Below the pieces are notes generated by a model that was not told the DNA's origin, made no database searches, and was given only the letters and a program-made list of their open reading frames with translations. A stretch of DNA of 64,000 nucleotides from contig NZ_CP095096.1 in NCBI RefSeq assembly GCF_025561445.1, forward strand, positions 1,343,822 through 1,407,821, given 5' to 3'. This document shows positions 47,215 through 59,117 of the stretch, one piece after another (the first letter of the stretch is position 1; each line of letters opens with the position of its first letter). A program made the translations under genes and the position numbers. This DNA comes from Staphylococcus sp. IVB6181 (GTDB lineage Bacteria > Bacillota > Bacilli > Staphylococcales > Staphylococcaceae).

Positions 47215-48507
47215 ATGTTTGTCGATCAAGTGAAAATACTATTAAAAGCTGGTGACGGCGGTAACGGCATTACAGCATACAGAAGAGAGAAATATGTTCC
47301 ATTCGGAGGACCAGCAGGCGGAGATGGCGGTCGCGGTGCATCAGTGATATTCGAAGTAGATGAAGGATTAAGAACATTGCTTGACTTCAGATACCAACGC
47401 CAATTTAAAGCGAAACGCGGCGAAGGCGGTCAAGGCAGCAACATGCACGGCAGAAATGCGGAGGATTTAGTACTTAAAGTACCGCCAGGCACTATTATCA
47501 AAGAAGTTGAAACAGGTGAAGTCCTTGCAGATTTAGTTGAAAACGGCCAACGTGCAGTCATTGCCAAAGGCGGTCGCGGCGGACGAGGCAACTCTCGTTT
47601 TGCGACACCAAGAAACCCTGCGCCTGATTTCAGTGAAAATGGCGAACCGGGCGAAGAAATTGAAGTTACATTAGAATTGAAATTATTAGCGGATGTAGGA
47701 CTTGTCGGTTTCCCAAGTGTCGGTAAATCTACATTGCTTTCTACAGTGTCAAAAGCTAAACCAAAAATCGGTGCTTATCACTTTACTACTATCAAACCTA
47801 ATTTGGGTGTGGTTTCAACACCGGATGGCAGAAGCTTTGTTTTGGCAGACTTACCAGGATTAATCGAAGGGGCTTCTGAAGGTGTCGGTTTAGGCCATCA
47901 ATTCTTGCGACATGTCGAAAGAACAAAAGTTATTGTACATGTTATCGATATGAGCGGTTCTGAAGGCAGAGACCCGTTAGAAGACTATGAAACGATTAAT
48001 AACGAATTGAAATCTTACGGTCAGCGATTGGAAGATCGTCCGCAGATTGTTGTTGCGAACAAAATGGATTTGCCAGATTCAGAAGATAACTTAGAATTAT
48101 TCAAAGCATCTGTCGGTAAAGATATTGAAATTATTCCAGTTTCAGCATACACACGCGACAATATCGATCAGTTGCTCTATGCGGTAGCTGATAAATTAGA
48201 AGAGTACAAAGATGTAGACTTCTCTAAAGAAGATGATGAAGCATTAGGTGTAAACCGTGTACTTTATAAACATACACCATCACAAGATACATTTACGATC
48301 ACACGTGATGATGATGCAGCTTATGTTGTCAGCGGCAAGGCAATTGAAAGAATGTTCAAGATGACTGACTTTAACAGTGATCCTGCAGTCAGACGCTTTG
48401 CACGTCAAATGCGTTCGATGGGTATTGATGATGCATTACGAGAACGCGGAGCGAAAAATGGAGATATCGTCAGAATTTTAGGCGGAGAATTTGAATTCGT
48501 TGAATAG
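47215..48507 (+). CDS. obg: GTPase ObgE/CgtA
   Basis: The 430-residue essential GTPase acts in 50S assembly and stress signalling. It has a glycine-rich Obg fold (1-158; [27 protein letters not shown]), a G domain with [18 protein letters not shown] and NKMD, and a C-terminal OCT domain (about 350-428). ATG 47215 follows AGAGGTG; a GTG nine bases upstream is part of that site. First gene of a run through pheB and ruvAB. Confidence 0.96.
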   Translation: MFVDQVKILLKAGDGGNGITAYRREKYVPFGGPAGGDGGRGASVIFEVDEGLRTLLDFRYQRQFKAKRGEGGQGSNMHGRNAEDLVLKVPPGTIIKEVETGEVLADLVENGQRAVIAKGGRGGRGNSRFATPRNPAPDFSENGEPGEEIEVTLELKLLADVGLVGFPSVGKSTLLSTVSKAKPKIGAYHFTTIKPNLGVVSTPDGRSFVLADLPGLIEGASEGVGLGHQFLRHVERTKVIVHVIDMSGSEGRDPLEDYETINNELKSYGQRLEDRPQIVVANKMDLPDSEDNLELFKASVGKDIEIIPVSAYTRDNIDQLLYAVADKLEEYKDVDFSKEDDEALGVNRVLYKHTPSQDTFTITRDDDAAYVVSGKAIERMFKMTDFNSDPAVRRFARQMRSMGIDDALRERGAKNGDIVRILGGEFEFVE

Positions 48508-48517
48508 AGGTGTCTAA

Positions 48518-48973
48518 GTGAACGATAAACAAGTTAAGAAGTTCTATCTGATACGAGAAGATGTACTGCCTGAATCTGTAATCAAAACATTACAGATTAA
48601 AGACGCATTAAAGGACAATCCGCACTTATCTATCTATGAAGCAGTGAAAAAGTTCGGTTTATCCCGCAGTGCGTTTTATAAGTACAAAGATACTATTTTC
48701 CCCATTGATGAAAAGATGGAGGAAAGCAAAGAGTTTACGATTATTCTTTATGTGTATGACAAGGTAGGTATGCTTGCGCAAGTTCTCAATACGATATCTC
48801 AAATCCAAATGTCGATATTAACGATTCATCAAAGTATTCCTATGGAAGATAAAGCAACCATTACACTTTCTTTGAATTCAGCTGGCAGTCAAGCCTCAAT
48901 GGAAGATGTGATTTATGCGTTGAGAAATATAGAAAATGTATATAAAGTAGAAATTATAAGTATGTCCATGTAA
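48518..48973 (+). CDS. pheB: ACT domain-containing protein PheB
   Basis: This 151-residue protein has an N-terminal helix-turn-helix-like part (SIYEAVKKFGLSRSAFYKYKD) and a C-terminal ACT domain (FTIILYVYDKVGMLAQVLNTI), a fold that binds amino acids. The name PheB comes from its Bacillus counterpart beside pheA; a catalytic activity is not evident. It is more likely a small amino acid-responsive regulator. The start is GTG after AGAGGTG. It is between obg and ruvA as in other staphylococci. Confidence 0.88.
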   Translation: MNDKQVKKFYLIREDVLPESVIKTLQIKDALKDNPHLSIYEAVKKFGLSRSAFYKYKDTIFPIDEKMEESKEFTIILYVYDKVGMLAQVLNTISQIQMSILTIHQSIPMEDKATITLSLNSAGSQASMEDVIYALRNIENVYKVEIISMSM

Positions 48974-48985
48974 GGAAGTGACGGC

Positions 48986-49591
48986 ATGTATGCATATATA
49001 AAAGGGCAATTGACGCAGCTTTTTCCAACACATGTTGTGGTTGAAACGAATGGTGTCGGTTATGAGATTCAAACACCGAACTCTTATCGTTTTCAATCGT
49101 CTTATCAAAAGGAAGTTGTTATTTATACTTCCTTAGTAGTAAGAGAAGATGCGCAATTACTTTACGGATTTGTTTCTGAAGAAGAAAAAGAAATGTTTTT
49201 AAGTCTGAATAAAGTAACGGGTATCGGTCCTAAATCAGCTTTAGCAATTTTAGCTGCCAGTACCCCGAACGAAGTTAAAATCGGAATTGAAAATGAAAAC
49301 GAAGCGTATTTAACGAAGTTTCCGGGCATCGGTAAAAAGACAGCCAGACAAATTATTTTAGATTTGAAAGGCAAAGTTAAAATTACCGAAGAAAGTGCAA
49401 GTACTTTATTAACGCAGCTGGACAGTACAGTGTCAGGCAATGACCCTGTTGTCGAAGAAGCATTGCTTGCTTTAGATGCCTTAGGCTATTCTAAGCGTGA
49501 ATTGAATAAAGTTGAAAAGAAACTCAATGCAGAACATTTCGAGTCTGTAGACGATGCAGTCAAAGCAGGTTTGAAACTGCTTATTTCATAA
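48986..49591 (+). CDS. ruvA: Holliday junction DNA helicase subunit RuvA
   Basis: The 201-residue tetrameric junction-binding protein has an OB fold (1-63, [14 protein letters not shown]), two helix-hairpin-helix motifs ([32 protein letters not shown]), and a flexible linker to the C-terminal domain that contacts RuvB ([17 protein letters not shown]). It pairs with RuvB, 23 bases downstream. Confidence 0.96.
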   Translation: MYAYIKGQLTQLFPTHVVVETNGVGYEIQTPNSYRFQSSYQKEVVIYTSLVVREDAQLLYGFVSEEEKEMFLSLNKVTGIGPKSALAILAASTPNEVKIGIENENEAYLTKFPGIGKKTARQIILDLKGKVKITEESASTLLTQLDSTVSGNDPVVEEALLALDALGYSKRELNKVEKKLNAEHFESVDDAVKAGLKLLIS

Positions 49592-49614
49592 ATTTGTAAT
49601 AAGGAGGGGACAAA

Positions 49615-50631
49615 ATGGATGACAGAATGGTAGATCAGTCCGTGCATGATGATGAATATTCATTTGAATTATCATTAAGACCGCATTTACTAAGACAATA
49701 TATTGGCCAAGCTTCAATTAAAGCCAATTTAGAAGTTTTTATCAAAGCAGCTAAAATGCGTGAAGAGCCATTAGACCATGTCTTATTATTCGGTCCCCCT
49801 GGACTCGGTAAAACGACACTGTCTAATATTATTGCGAATGAAATGGGTGTCAATATCAGAACAGTAACCGGTCCTGCAATTGAACGCCCAGGCGACTTAG
49901 CAGCCATACTCAATGGCTTGCAGCCGGGCGATGTCTTATTTATTGATGAAATCCATCGCTTGAGCAGTGTAGTAGAAGAAGTGCTTTATCCTGCAATGGA
50001 GGACTTTTATTTAGATATTGTTATCGGAAAAGGCGAGGAAGCGAGAAGTATCCGCATTGATTTGCCTCCGTTTACACTGGTTGGAGCCACTACGAGAGCC
50101 GGAAGTTTAACTGGTCCGCTTCGCGATCGCTTTGGTGTCCATCTGCGTTTAGAGTTTTATAAAGAAAATGAACTCAAAGATATTATTAAAAGAACAGCAG
50201 ATGTCTTGGATACTGAAATCGATGAAGAAAGTGCAGTTGAACTTGCTAAACGCAGCCGTGGTACACCGCGTATTGCGAATCGATTATTAAAACGTGTCCG
50301 TGATTTCCAACAAGTAAATGAAGATGACAAAATTTATATTGAAACGACAAAACGTGCTTTACAGCTCTTGCAGGTAGATGACTATGGTTTAGATTATATT
50401 GACCATAAAATGATGCGTTGTATTATCAACCAATATAACGGCGGACCTGTCGGTTTAGACACTATTGCAGTTTCAATCGGAGAAGAACGTATTACTATTG
50501 AAGATGTCTATGAACCTTTCTTGATTCAAAAAGGGTTTTTAGAACGTACGCCTAGAGGCAGAAAAGCAACACCCCTAGCTTACGAACACTTTGGTACAGA
50601 ACATGGAAAGAGGGACGATTTTGAATATTGA
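49615..50631 (+). CDS. ruvB: Holliday junction DNA helicase subunit RuvB
   Basis: The 338-residue AAA+ motor drives branch migration with RuvA. Walker A is [10 protein letters not shown], Walker [13 protein letters not shown], sensor 1 VGATTRAG, the arginine finger GPLRDRFG, and there is a C-terminal winged helix. AAGGAGGGG precedes the ATG. Its last 11 bases overlap the start of queA. Confidence 0.97.
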   Translation: MDDRMVDQSVHDDEYSFELSLRPHLLRQYIGQASIKANLEVFIKAAKMREEPLDHVLLFGPPGLGKTTLSNIIANEMGVNIRTVTGPAIERPGDLAAILNGLQPGDVLFIDEIHRLSSVVEEVLYPAMEDFYLDIVIGKGEEARSIRIDLPPFTLVGATTRAGSLTGPLRDRFGVHLRLEFYKENELKDIIKRTADVLDTEIDEESAVELAKRSRGTPRIANRLLKRVRDFQQVNEDDKIYIETTKRALQLLQVDDYGLDYIDHKMMRCIINQYNGGPVGLDTIAVSIGEERITIEDVYEPFLIQKGFLERTPRGRKATPLAYEHFGTEHGKRDDFEY

Positions 50632-51646
50632 AGAATTTGATTACCATTTGCCAGAATCATTGATTGCACAAACGCCTTTAAAAAACAGAGATACTAGTCG
50701 TTTGTTAGTGCTGCATAAAACGAATGGCGAAATTGAACATCGTCACTTTAAAGATATTTTAGAATATATCAACCCAGGCGACACATTGGTATTAAATGAT
50801 ACGAAAGTGATGCCTGCACGTTTATTCGGAATAAAAGAAGATACAAAAGCAAAAATTGAAATGCTGATGCTGACACAAATAGAAGGCGATGATTGGGAAG
50901 TATTGCTAAAACCTGCCAAGCGAATTAAAGTCGGACAAAAATTATCATTCGGCGAAGGCAAAATTATTGCTGAATGTATAAAAGAATTAGAACAAGGCGG
51001 ACGTATCATGCGTTTATCGTATGAAGGTATTTTGCAAGAACGTTTGGATGAGCTTGGAGAAATGCCTTTGCCGCCATACATCAAAGAGCGCTTAGATGAT
51101 CCTGATCGCTATCAAACAGTGTATGCTAAAGCAGCGGGTTCTGCAGCTGCACCAACAGCAGGTCTGCATTTTACAGACGCATTATTAGAACAGCTGAAAG
51201 AAAAACAAGTGAACCTTGCATTTGTAACGCTACATGTCGGATTAGGCACTTTCAGACCTGTCAGTGTGGAAAACATCGACGATCATAAAATGCATAGCGA
51301 GTACTATCAAATGTCGCAAGCAACAGCGGATTTATTGAATGAAACTAAGGCACAAGGAAAACGAATTATCTCTGTGGGTACAACTTCGACAAGAACACTT
51401 GAAACGATACGCAGAGACCATGACCAATTCGCAGCAAAAAGCGGTTGGACAGATATATTTATTTATCCAGGCTTTGAATTCAAAGCTATTGATGGTTTAA
51501 TTACGAATTTCCATTTGCCTAAATCAACACTTGTCATGCTGGTTTCCGCATTCAGTTCAAAACAATACATTTTAAATGCATATCAAACCGCTGTTGAGAT
51601 GAAATATCGTTTCTTCAGTTTCGGCGATGCTATGTTAATTATTTAA
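50621..51646 (+). CDS. queA: S-adenosylmethionine:tRNA ribosyltransferase-isomerase
   Basis: The 341-residue enzyme transfers the ribosyl part of SAM onto preQ1 in tRNA to make epoxyqueuosine. Signatures are [19 protein letters not shown] at the start, [12 protein letters not shown] and [12 protein letters not shown] 50621 is the start because MNIEEFDY is conserved and AGAGGGA precedes it. It overlaps ruvB by 11 bases and is followed by tgt, the previous step of the same queuosine pathway. Confidence 0.95.
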   Translation: MNIEEFDYHLPESLIAQTPLKNRDTSRLLVLHKTNGEIEHRHFKDILEYINPGDTLVLNDTKVMPARLFGIKEDTKAKIEMLMLTQIEGDDWEVLLKPAKRIKVGQKLSFGEGKIIAECIKELEQGGRIMRLSYEGILQERLDELGEMPLPPYIKERLDDPDRYQTVYAKAAGSAAAPTAGLHFTDALLEQLKEKQVNLAFVTLHVGLGTFRPVSVENIDDHKMHSEYYQMSQATADLLNETKAQGKRIISVGTTSTRTLETIRRDHDQFAAKSGWTDIFIYPGFEFKAIDGLITNFHLPKSTLVMLVSAFSSKQYILNAYQTAVEMKYRFFSFGDAMLII

Positions 51647-52804
<1,158 letters not shown>

Positions 52805-52820
52805 TTAAAGGAGAATGTTT

Positions 52821-53081
52821 GTGAATTTAACCGGTCTTATTTTACCTATTGCATTACTAGCTTTAATGTGGTTCTTCATGATCAGACCACAACAAAAGCG
52901 TCAAAAAGAACACCGCGAAATGGTGAATCGTTTGGAATCAGGACAACACGTTACAACAATCGGCGGAATCAAAGGTGTGGTTCGCGCAGTTGATGAAACA
53001 ACAGTTGTGATTTCAGTTAACGACAAAGGCACTCAAATCACTTTTGAAAAAGGTGCTGTTAAACAAGTTAATCCAGACTAA
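52821..53081 (+). CDS. yajC: Preprotein translocase subunit YajC
   Basis: The 86-residue single-helix membrane protein is associated with SecDF. The hydrophobic N-terminus is NLTGLILPIALLALMWFFM, followed by the conserved RPQQKRQKEH and a soluble domain with GQHVTTIGGIKGVV. GTG 52821 is preferred because AAGGAGA lies at the right distance; ATG 52815 is too close. It follows tgt by 16 bases and precedes secDF with a terminator in between. Confidence 0.92.
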   Translation: MNLTGLILPIALLALMWFFMIRPQQKRQKEHREMVNRLESGQHVTTIGGIKGVVRAVDETTVVISVNDKGTQITFEKGAVKQVNPD

Positions 53082-53150
53082 TCGCATATTGCGTTAACAA
53101 AGTATAGGTTTTTTAATCAAGCAATTCCTGTACATAGATTAACAACATCA

Positions 53151-53195
53151 CATCCCGTATAGATCCTTAGAGGATTTGTACGGGATGTTTTTGTT
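53151..53195 (+). terminator. Intrinsic terminator after yajC
   Basis: CATCCCGTATAGATCC / GGATTTGTACGGGATG stem, TAGA loop region, then a T5 run. Confidence 0.9.
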
Positions 53196-53228
53196 CATTT
53201 GAAATACTTCACTTCCTTGAAAAATAGT

Positions 53229-53256
53229 TTTAAATTAGTGTTAGAGCGTGTATAAT
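53229..53256 (+). promoter_or_regulatory. Candidate secDF promoter
   Basis: TTTAAA at 53229, a 16-base spacer and consensus TATAAT at 53251-53256. A second weaker set (TTGCAG at 53453, 18 bases, TATGCT) lies nearer the gene. The rest of the 430-base gap (53082-53511) shows no frame or structure I can support beyond the yajC terminator. Confidence 0.5.
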
Positions 53257-53511
53257 TCATTATTGGAATACGAGTTAATAGGATTCTGTATAGTTCAACC
53301 GTAATTAAATCGCATTATAAATTAAGTTGAAATATGCATGAATTTGAATGCGGTCTGTTTTGAAAGTGAAGGAAGGATGTAGTAAGCTATAAAGGTTCAT
53401 TCAAATAGATTGTATGTCAAAACAATTCACATTATGCAGTGCAGTTTTGGCTTGCAGTTGGTTTGAAAAATCAAGTATGCTATTTACATAAGTAAATAAT
53501 GAGGTGTTCAT

Positions 53512-55788
53512 GTGAAGAAAAACAGTAGAATAATTGCATTCTTGTTACTTGTTGTTTTGCTATTTGCAGGCATGGGAGCTACATATAAGAGTGTAATTAA
53601 AGATGTTCGTTTAGGCTTGGACCTTCAAGGTGGATTTGAGGTACTTTACCAAGTAAATCCATTGCAAAAGGGTGATAAGATAGACGATAAGGCTGTACAA
53701 GCCACAGCCAAGACATTAGAAAACAGGGTTAACGTTTTAGGGGTATCTGAACCTAAAATTACAGTGGAAGATAATAACCGTATCCGTGTACAATTAGCGG
53801 GTGTTAAAAACCAAAATGAGGCAAGGGATATTTTATCTTCACAAGCGAATTTAACAATTCGAGACTCTGATGACAATGTTAAATTAACAGGTAAGGATTT
53901 AGTTCAAGGTTCTGCGAAACAAGAATTCAAGCAGAATACAAATCAGCCGGCAGTTACGTTTAAATTGAAAGACAGCAAAAAGTTCAAAAAAGTAACTGAA
54001 GAGATTTCAAAACGCAAAGAAAACGTAATGGTTGTTTGGTTGGACTTTGAAAAAGGCGACAGTTACCAAAAAGAAAAAGATAAAAAAGATCCGAAATACG
54101 TATCAGCCGCTTCAGTTGATCAACCAATCAACTCAGACAGCGTAGAGATTTCCGGCGGATTCAACGGTGAAGAAGGCGTACAAAAAGCCAAACAAATTGC
54201 GGACTTATTGAACTCTGGTTCATTACCGGTTCAATTAAAAGAAATCTACTCTAACTCAGTAGGTGCACAATTTGGTCAAGACGCACTTGATAAAACAATC
54301 TTCGGATCATTATTAGGTGTAGGCATTATTTATTTATTCATGGTAGGATTCTACAGATTGCCGGGTATCATTGCCGTGATTACGTTGACAACATATATTT
54401 ATTTAACACTTGTTGCATTCAACTTCATTCATGGTGTGCTTACATTACCAGGTTTAGCCGCACTCGTTTTAGGTGTCGGTATGGCAGTCGATGCGAACAT
54501 TATCATGTATGAACGTATTAAAGATGAATTAAGAATCGGACGAACGTTGAAACAAGCGTTCCATAAAGCTAATAAGAGTTCCTTCATCACTATTTTAGAT
54601 GCGAACTTAACAACTGTCTTAGCCGCAGCTGTACTGTTCTTCTTCGGTGAAAGTGCAGTTAAAGGTTTCGCAACAATGTTATTACTTGCGATTCTTATGA
54701 GTTTCGTAACAGCAGTATTCTTAACACGTATTTTATTATCACTGCTTGTACAATCAAATTACTTCAAGAAAAGCTTTGGATTATTCGGTGTTAATAAAAA
54801 ACATAGACATGATATCAACGAAGGTATCGATGTGTATCAATTGAAAACACCTTATGACCACTGGAACTTTATGAAGCTTGCTAAACCATTGTTCTGGGCA
54901 AGCGGTGTGGTTATCGTTGCAGGTATCGTGATTCTGTTTATCTTCAAACTGAACCTAGGTATCGACTTTACCAGCGGTACACGTGTTGATATGAAAGCAG
55001 ATCACAAAATCACACAACAAGAAGTCACTAAAAAGATTGAAGATGCAGGTCTGAAACCAGACAGAGTTGCACTATCAGGCAATAACGACAGTGCATCAGT
55101 TCAATTCAAAGAAGATTTATCGAAAAATGAAGTGGCTAAAGTTAAATCAATGATGAAAAAAGAATTCGGCAACGATCCGACTGTTAACACAGTATCGCCT
55201 GTAATCGGACAAGAGATTGCGAAAAACGCATTATTATCTCTGATTTACGCATCGATCGGTATGATTATTTACATTTCATTACGATTCGAATGGCGTATGG
55301 GTCTTTCATCCATCATTGCATTGCTGCATGACGCGTTTATGATTGTCGCAGTGTTTAGTCTCTTCAGAATCGAAGTCGATGTAACATTTATCGCTGCAGT
55401 GTTAACCATTATCGGTTACTCTATCAACGATACTATCGTTACATTCGACCGTGTACGTGAGAACTTGCATAAGATGAAAGTTATTACCAAACCAGAACAA
55501 ATTGATAAAATTGTAAACCGTTCTATCCGACAAACAATGACACGTTCCATCAATACAGTATTGACTGTTGTAATTGTTGTTGTCGCATTATTAATCTTTG
55601 GTGCATCAAGTATCTTTAACTTTGCATTGGCATTATTAATCGGTTTAGTTTCTGGGGTATTCTCATCTATCTTCATTGCCGTTCCGTTATGGGGCATGAT
55701 GAAGAAAAGACAGCTTAAAAAAGCACCAAATCAAAAACTTGTGGTTTATCGTGAAAAACGTAAAAACGAAGATAAAATCCTTGTTTAA
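53512..55788 (+). CDS. secDF: SecDF protein-export membrane protein (natural fusion)
   Basis: The 758-residue RND-type protein helps SecYEG export using the proton gradient. SecD and SecF are fused, as is normal in Bacillales: twelve helices, two large extracellular domains, the SecD signature GLDLQGGFEV near residue 37 and VGMAVDANIIMYERI, and the SecF counterparts NLGIDFTSGTRVD and IGYSINDTIVTFDR. The start is GTG after GAGGTG. It follows yajC functionally, with its own promoter. Confidence 0.96.
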   Translation: MKKNSRIIAFLLLVVLLFAGMGATYKSVIKDVRLGLDLQGGFEVLYQVNPLQKGDKIDDKAVQATAKTLENRVNVLGVSEPKITVEDNNRIRVQLAGVKNQNEARDILSSQANLTIRDSDDNVKLTGKDLVQGSAKQEFKQNTNQPAVTFKLKDSKKFKKVTEEISKRKENVMVVWLDFEKGDSYQKEKDKKDPKYVSAASVDQPINSDSVEISGGFNGEEGVQKAKQIADLLNSGSLPVQLKEIYSNSVGAQFGQDALDKTIFGSLLGVGIIYLFMVGFYRLPGIIAVITLTTYIYLTLVAFNFIHGVLTLPGLAALVLGVGMAVDANIIMYERIKDELRIGRTLKQAFHKANKSSFITILDANLTTVLAAAVLFFFGESAVKGFATMLLLAILMSFVTAVFLTRILLSLLVQSNYFKKSFGLFGVNKKHRHDINEGIDVYQLKTPYDHWNFMKLAKPLFWASGVVIVAGIVILFIFKLNLGIDFTSGTRVDMKADHKITQQEVTKKIEDAGLKPDRVALSGNNDSASVQFKEDLSKNEVAKVKSMMKKEFGNDPTVNTVSPVIGQEIAKNALLSLIYASIGMIIYISLRFEWRMGLSSIIALLHDAFMIVAVFSLFRIEVDVTFIAAVLTIIGYSINDTIVTFDRVRENLHKMKVITKPEQIDKIVNRSIRQTMTRSINTVLTVVIVVVALLIFGASSIFNFALALLIGLVSGVFSSIFIAVPLWGMMKKRQLKKAPNQKLVVYREKRKNEDKILV

Positions 55789-55803
55789 TTTGATTTCGGT
55801 ATT

Positions 55804-55838
55804 AACTCTCAGACTTTTTCAGTCTGGGAGTTTTTTCG
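55804..55838 (+). terminator. Intrinsic terminator after secDF
   Basis: AACTCTCAGACT / AGTCTGGGAGTT stem with TTTTC loop and T-run. Confidence 0.9.
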
Positions 55839-55929
55839 TGTAAAAGAAAAACAGTATTTCAGTAGAAGTTGCTTTTTATTTTTTTGGTTCTTCTGTATAA
55901 TGACATGTGGAAAAGAGGGAAGTCGTTCT

Positions 55930-58203
55930 ATGATTAAAGCTAAGTATAAATGGGACTTACAACAAAATAATATGGAAATCGCACCTGAAGTTGTACAATC
56001 ATTGAAATTAACGCCGATTGTGCAAAAAGTACTGCAAAGCAAAGGTATTGTTGCACAAGAGGAGATTCAAAACCTGCTTGTACCATCTCAGTTGAAACAT
56101 GATCCGTTTTTATTAAGTGATATGCAGAAGACTGTTGATAGAATCAATCATGCTCTCGACAAAAAAGAGCGCATTTTGGTTTATGGAGATTATGATGCGG
56201 ATGGTGTTACGTCTACTTCTATTTTAGTTACGGCTTTGCGTGAATTGGGAGCTGAAGTCGGCTGGTACATACCGAATCGATTCACAGAAGGTTATGGCCC
56301 GAACGAAGCAGCATTTAAAAATGCGGCTGATGAAGGTATCGATTTAATAATTACAGTCGATAACGGCATTCAAGGCCATCATGAAATGGAAGTCGCAAAA
56401 TCATTGGGTATCGATGTGATTGTGACCGATCACCATGAAATCGGCGAAACTTTGCCGGATGCCTACGCAATCGTACATCCAATGCATCCTGAATTTGATT
56501 ATCCGTTCAAATATTTAAGCGGTGCCGGTGTAGCTTTGAAAATTGCACAAGCATTGCTGGATCATCCATCACCATCTTTTACTGCTTTAGCAGCTATCGG
56601 TACTGTAGCGGATTTAGTCTCATTAACAGATGAAAATCGTGCCATCGTTCAACAAGGTTTGAAAGTTATGAACGATCAGCCGTTTGATTCAATCACAGCT
56701 TTATTGAATCAAGCAGGTCATAGCGACGTGATTACTGAAGAAACTATCGGCTTTATTATCGGTCCGAGATTAAATGCGGTCGGCCGTTTGGATGATGCAG
56801 GATTAGCTGCAGAATTATTAATGTGCGAAAGTGCAGATGAAGCTGAGTTCTTAGCTGAACAAGTTGAACACTTTAATCAAGAACGAAAAGATATCGTTCA
56901 AGAAATTGCGGAAGAAGCCTTAGAGATGGCACAAGCAGAAGTCGATGCCAAAAATCGTTTCTTAATTCTTGCTAAAGAAGGCTGGCATGAAGGTGTTTTA
57001 GGTATCGTTGCTTCACGTATCGTAGAAACATACGGCTTACCGACAATTATTTTAAATATCGATACTGCACAAGACTTTGCGAAAGGTTCAGCACGAAGTA
57101 TCGAGCAAGTATCAATGTATGAAATACTAGATAAAGAACGCAGTTTGATTTCGAAATTCGGCGGCCACCACATGGCAGCAGGTATGACACTTCCGATTGA
57201 AAGTATTGAACCTTTGAAAGCAGCGCTGAATCAGCATATGGAAGAAATTGCGCACACAGAAGATTTAACACCAAGAAAGAAAGTGGATTTAGTATTGACA
57301 GAATCGGACATCACAGTTAAAAATATCGCAGATATTCAAAAACTGAGACCGTTCGGTACTGATTTTACAAGTCCGTTGTTCGAACTTGATAATGTTGTTG
57401 TCAAACAAGCAAAAGGTATCGGACAAGAAGGCAAGCATTTAAAAATGACTTTAGGGGATTCAAAACTGCAAGCACTTTATTGGCAGCACGGCGAATATGC
57501 GAATCAGCTTGAACCGTATGAACCGTTGAATATGATTGGTGCGCTTCAAATTAATGAATGGAACGGCAATCAATCACCGCAGTTCATGGTGCAGGATATG
57601 GCTTCAGAAGCACTTCAAATTCTTGATTTCAGAGGCAAAGCCCGTCAGCATGAAATGCATGATGAAGCCTCTACAGCAGAAATTATCAATGCACAGCAAA
57701 CTAAGACGCATGAACATCAATATTATTATGGGGATATGATTGATAGACCATATGAACGCTATGTGTTTAAAGAATTGCCGTTGAATTTAGAAACAATGGA
57801 GACAACACTGAACTCCATGCAAGAGAGCCAGATTATTTTAGAATTAAAACATAAGCAGTCGATTTACTTTGACGGCATGCCGAGTATGAATCATTTTAAA
57901 GCTTGCTATAAAGCACTGATGGCTAAGAATGAAGTCAATCTTCAGCAAGACGGCATGCAGCTATGCGAATTTCTGAAAATCAAGCCGCCATTGCTCATTT
58001 TTATCCTCAAAGTATTCAATGAATTGGATTTCATTGAGGATAATCATGGTATAATCAAAGTGAACCAGAATGTGGTTAAAAAGGACATAACATCCAGCAA
58101 GCTTTACCAAGCTAGACAAAAGCGGATGGATGTTGAAAAATTCTTATTGTATGATGATTTTTCAAAAGTTAAAAATTGGATTAAAGCACAGCTAGCTAAG
58201 TAA
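55930..58203 (+). CDS. recJ: Single-stranded-DNA-specific exonuclease RecJ
   Basis: The 757-residue DHH-family 5'-3' exonuclease acts in recombination and mismatch repair. Motifs are VYGDYDADGVTSTSI (I), VDNGI (II), VTDHHEIGE (III) and AIGTVADLVSL (IV), then DHHA1 with KFGGHHMAAGMTL and an OB-fold. A further C-terminal extension of about 180 residues is typical of Firmicutes RecJ. ATG 55930 follows AGAGGGAAG; an upstream frame extension of ten codons overlaps that signal. apt lies 18 bases downstream. Confidence 0.95.
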   Translation: MIKAKYKWDLQQNNMEIAPEVVQSLKLTPIVQKVLQSKGIVAQEEIQNLLVPSQLKHDPFLLSDMQKTVDRINHALDKKERILVYGDYDADGVTSTSILVTALRELGAEVGWYIPNRFTEGYGPNEAAFKNAADEGIDLIITVDNGIQGHHEMEVAKSLGIDVIVTDHHEIGETLPDAYAIVHPMHPEFDYPFKYLSGAGVALKIAQALLDHPSPSFTALAAIGTVADLVSLTDENRAIVQQGLKVMNDQPFDSITALLNQAGHSDVITEETIGFIIGPRLNAVGRLDDAGLAAELLMCESADEAEFLAEQVEHFNQERKDIVQEIAEEALEMAQAEVDAKNRFLILAKEGWHEGVLGIVASRIVETYGLPTIILNIDTAQDFAKGSARSIEQVSMYEILDKERSLISKFGGHHMAAGMTLPIESIEPLKAALNQHMEEIAHTEDLTPRKKVDLVLTESDITVKNIADIQKLRPFGTDFTSPLFELDNVVVKQAKGIGQEGKHLKMTLGDSKLQALYWQHGEYANQLEPYEPLNMIGALQINEWNGNQSPQFMVQDMASEALQILDFRGKARQHEMHDEASTAEIINAQQTKTHEHQYYYGDMIDRPYERYVFKELPLNLETMETTLNSMQESQIILELKHKQSIYFDGMPSMNHFKACYKALMAKNEVNLQQDGMQLCEFLKIKPPLLIFILKVFNELDFIEDNHGIIKVNQNVVKKDITSSKLYQARQKRMDVEKFLLYDDFSKVKNWIKAQLAK

Positions 58204-58221
58204 TTAGGAGGATATATAGAA

Positions 58222-58740
58222 ATGGATTTAAAACAATATGTTTCAGAGGTACAAGATTGGCCGAAAGAGGGCGTAAACTTTAAAGACATCACAACAATTA
58301 TGGATAACGGTGAAGCTTATGGCTACGCTACAGATCAAATCGTCAACTTTGCTAAAGAAAAAGAAGTTGATATCGTAGTCGGACCAGAAGCCCGCGGTTT
58401 CATTATCGGATGTCCGGTAGCTTACTCTATGGGAATTGGTTTTGCACCTGTAAGAAAAGAGGGCAAATTACCGCGTGAGGTCATTAAATACGAATATGAC
58501 TTAGAGTATGGCACTAACGTTCTTACAATGCATAAAGACGCAATCAAACCAGGTCAACGTGTCTTAATTACTGATGACTTGCTAGCAACTGGCGGAACAA
58601 TTGAAGCAACAATCAAACTTGTTGAAGAATTAGGCGGCATTGTAGCTGGTATTGCATTCATTATCGAATTGAAATACTTGCATGGTATTGAAAAAATAAA
58701 AGATTATGAAGTATTAAGTTTAATTTCATACGATGAATAA
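58222..58740 (+). CDS. apt: Adenine phosphoribosyltransferase
   Basis: The 172-residue purine-salvage enzyme makes AMP from adenine and PRPP. The PRPP-binding motif is [17 protein letters not shown], with [10 protein letters not shown] and [12 protein letters not shown]. Position between recJ and rsh is conserved in Firmicutes. TTAGGAGG precedes the ATG. Confidence 0.97.
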   Translation: MDLKQYVSEVQDWPKEGVNFKDITTIMDNGEAYGYATDQIVNFAKEKEVDIVVGPEARGFIIGCPVAYSMGIGFAPVRKEGKLPREVIKYEYDLEYGTNVLTMHKDAIKPGQRVLITDDLLATGGTIEATIKLVEELGGIVAGIAFIIELKYLHGIEKIKDYEVLSLISYDE

Positions 58741-58743
58741 TAG

Positions 58744-58790
58744 AATGTATCGCTTGCTTTCGTTTGGCAGGCGATACATTTATTTATTTG
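58744..58790 (+). terminator. Intrinsic terminator after apt
   Basis: AATGTATCGC / GCGATACATT stem with an inner GC / GC pairing, followed by TATTTATTT. Confidence 0.82.
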
Positions 58791-58899
58791 CAATATCAGA
58801 CTTTTATTTTTAAAATAAATATTAATTCCGTATAAAGAAAGGTTCGCTGTATATTGCAGGATAATTGTGAATGTTTAAACAATGTGGTTCGTATAGAGG

Positions 58900-58928
58900 T
58901 TCAATTATCTGTCAATGTATAGTAGAAT
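58900..58928 (+). promoter_or_regulatory. rsh promoter
   Basis: TTCAAT at 58900-58905, a 17-base spacer and TAGAAT at 58923-58928, leaving a long leader of about 180 bases before the rsh start. I see no clear structure in that leader. Confidence 0.5.
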
Positions 58929-59117
58929 AGATATATTATTTAATATAAATGTAGGTCGCGGTTAAAGAATGAGGTCAATTGTTTATGAGATAGGAGTGGT
59001 AACCTATCATCATTTTCAAAATACTTAAATAAAATTCATCTGAATTCTATGCGGTATGCCTCTTTATACTTGAAACATAACATTTATATGAAAAATGAAT
59101 ATGTGGGGGTGTCTAAT

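Noticed and set aside
59049-59117. Upstream extension of rsh by 23 codons
   Set aside because: No ribosome site; the conserved N-terminus and GGGGGTG support the GTG at 59118.
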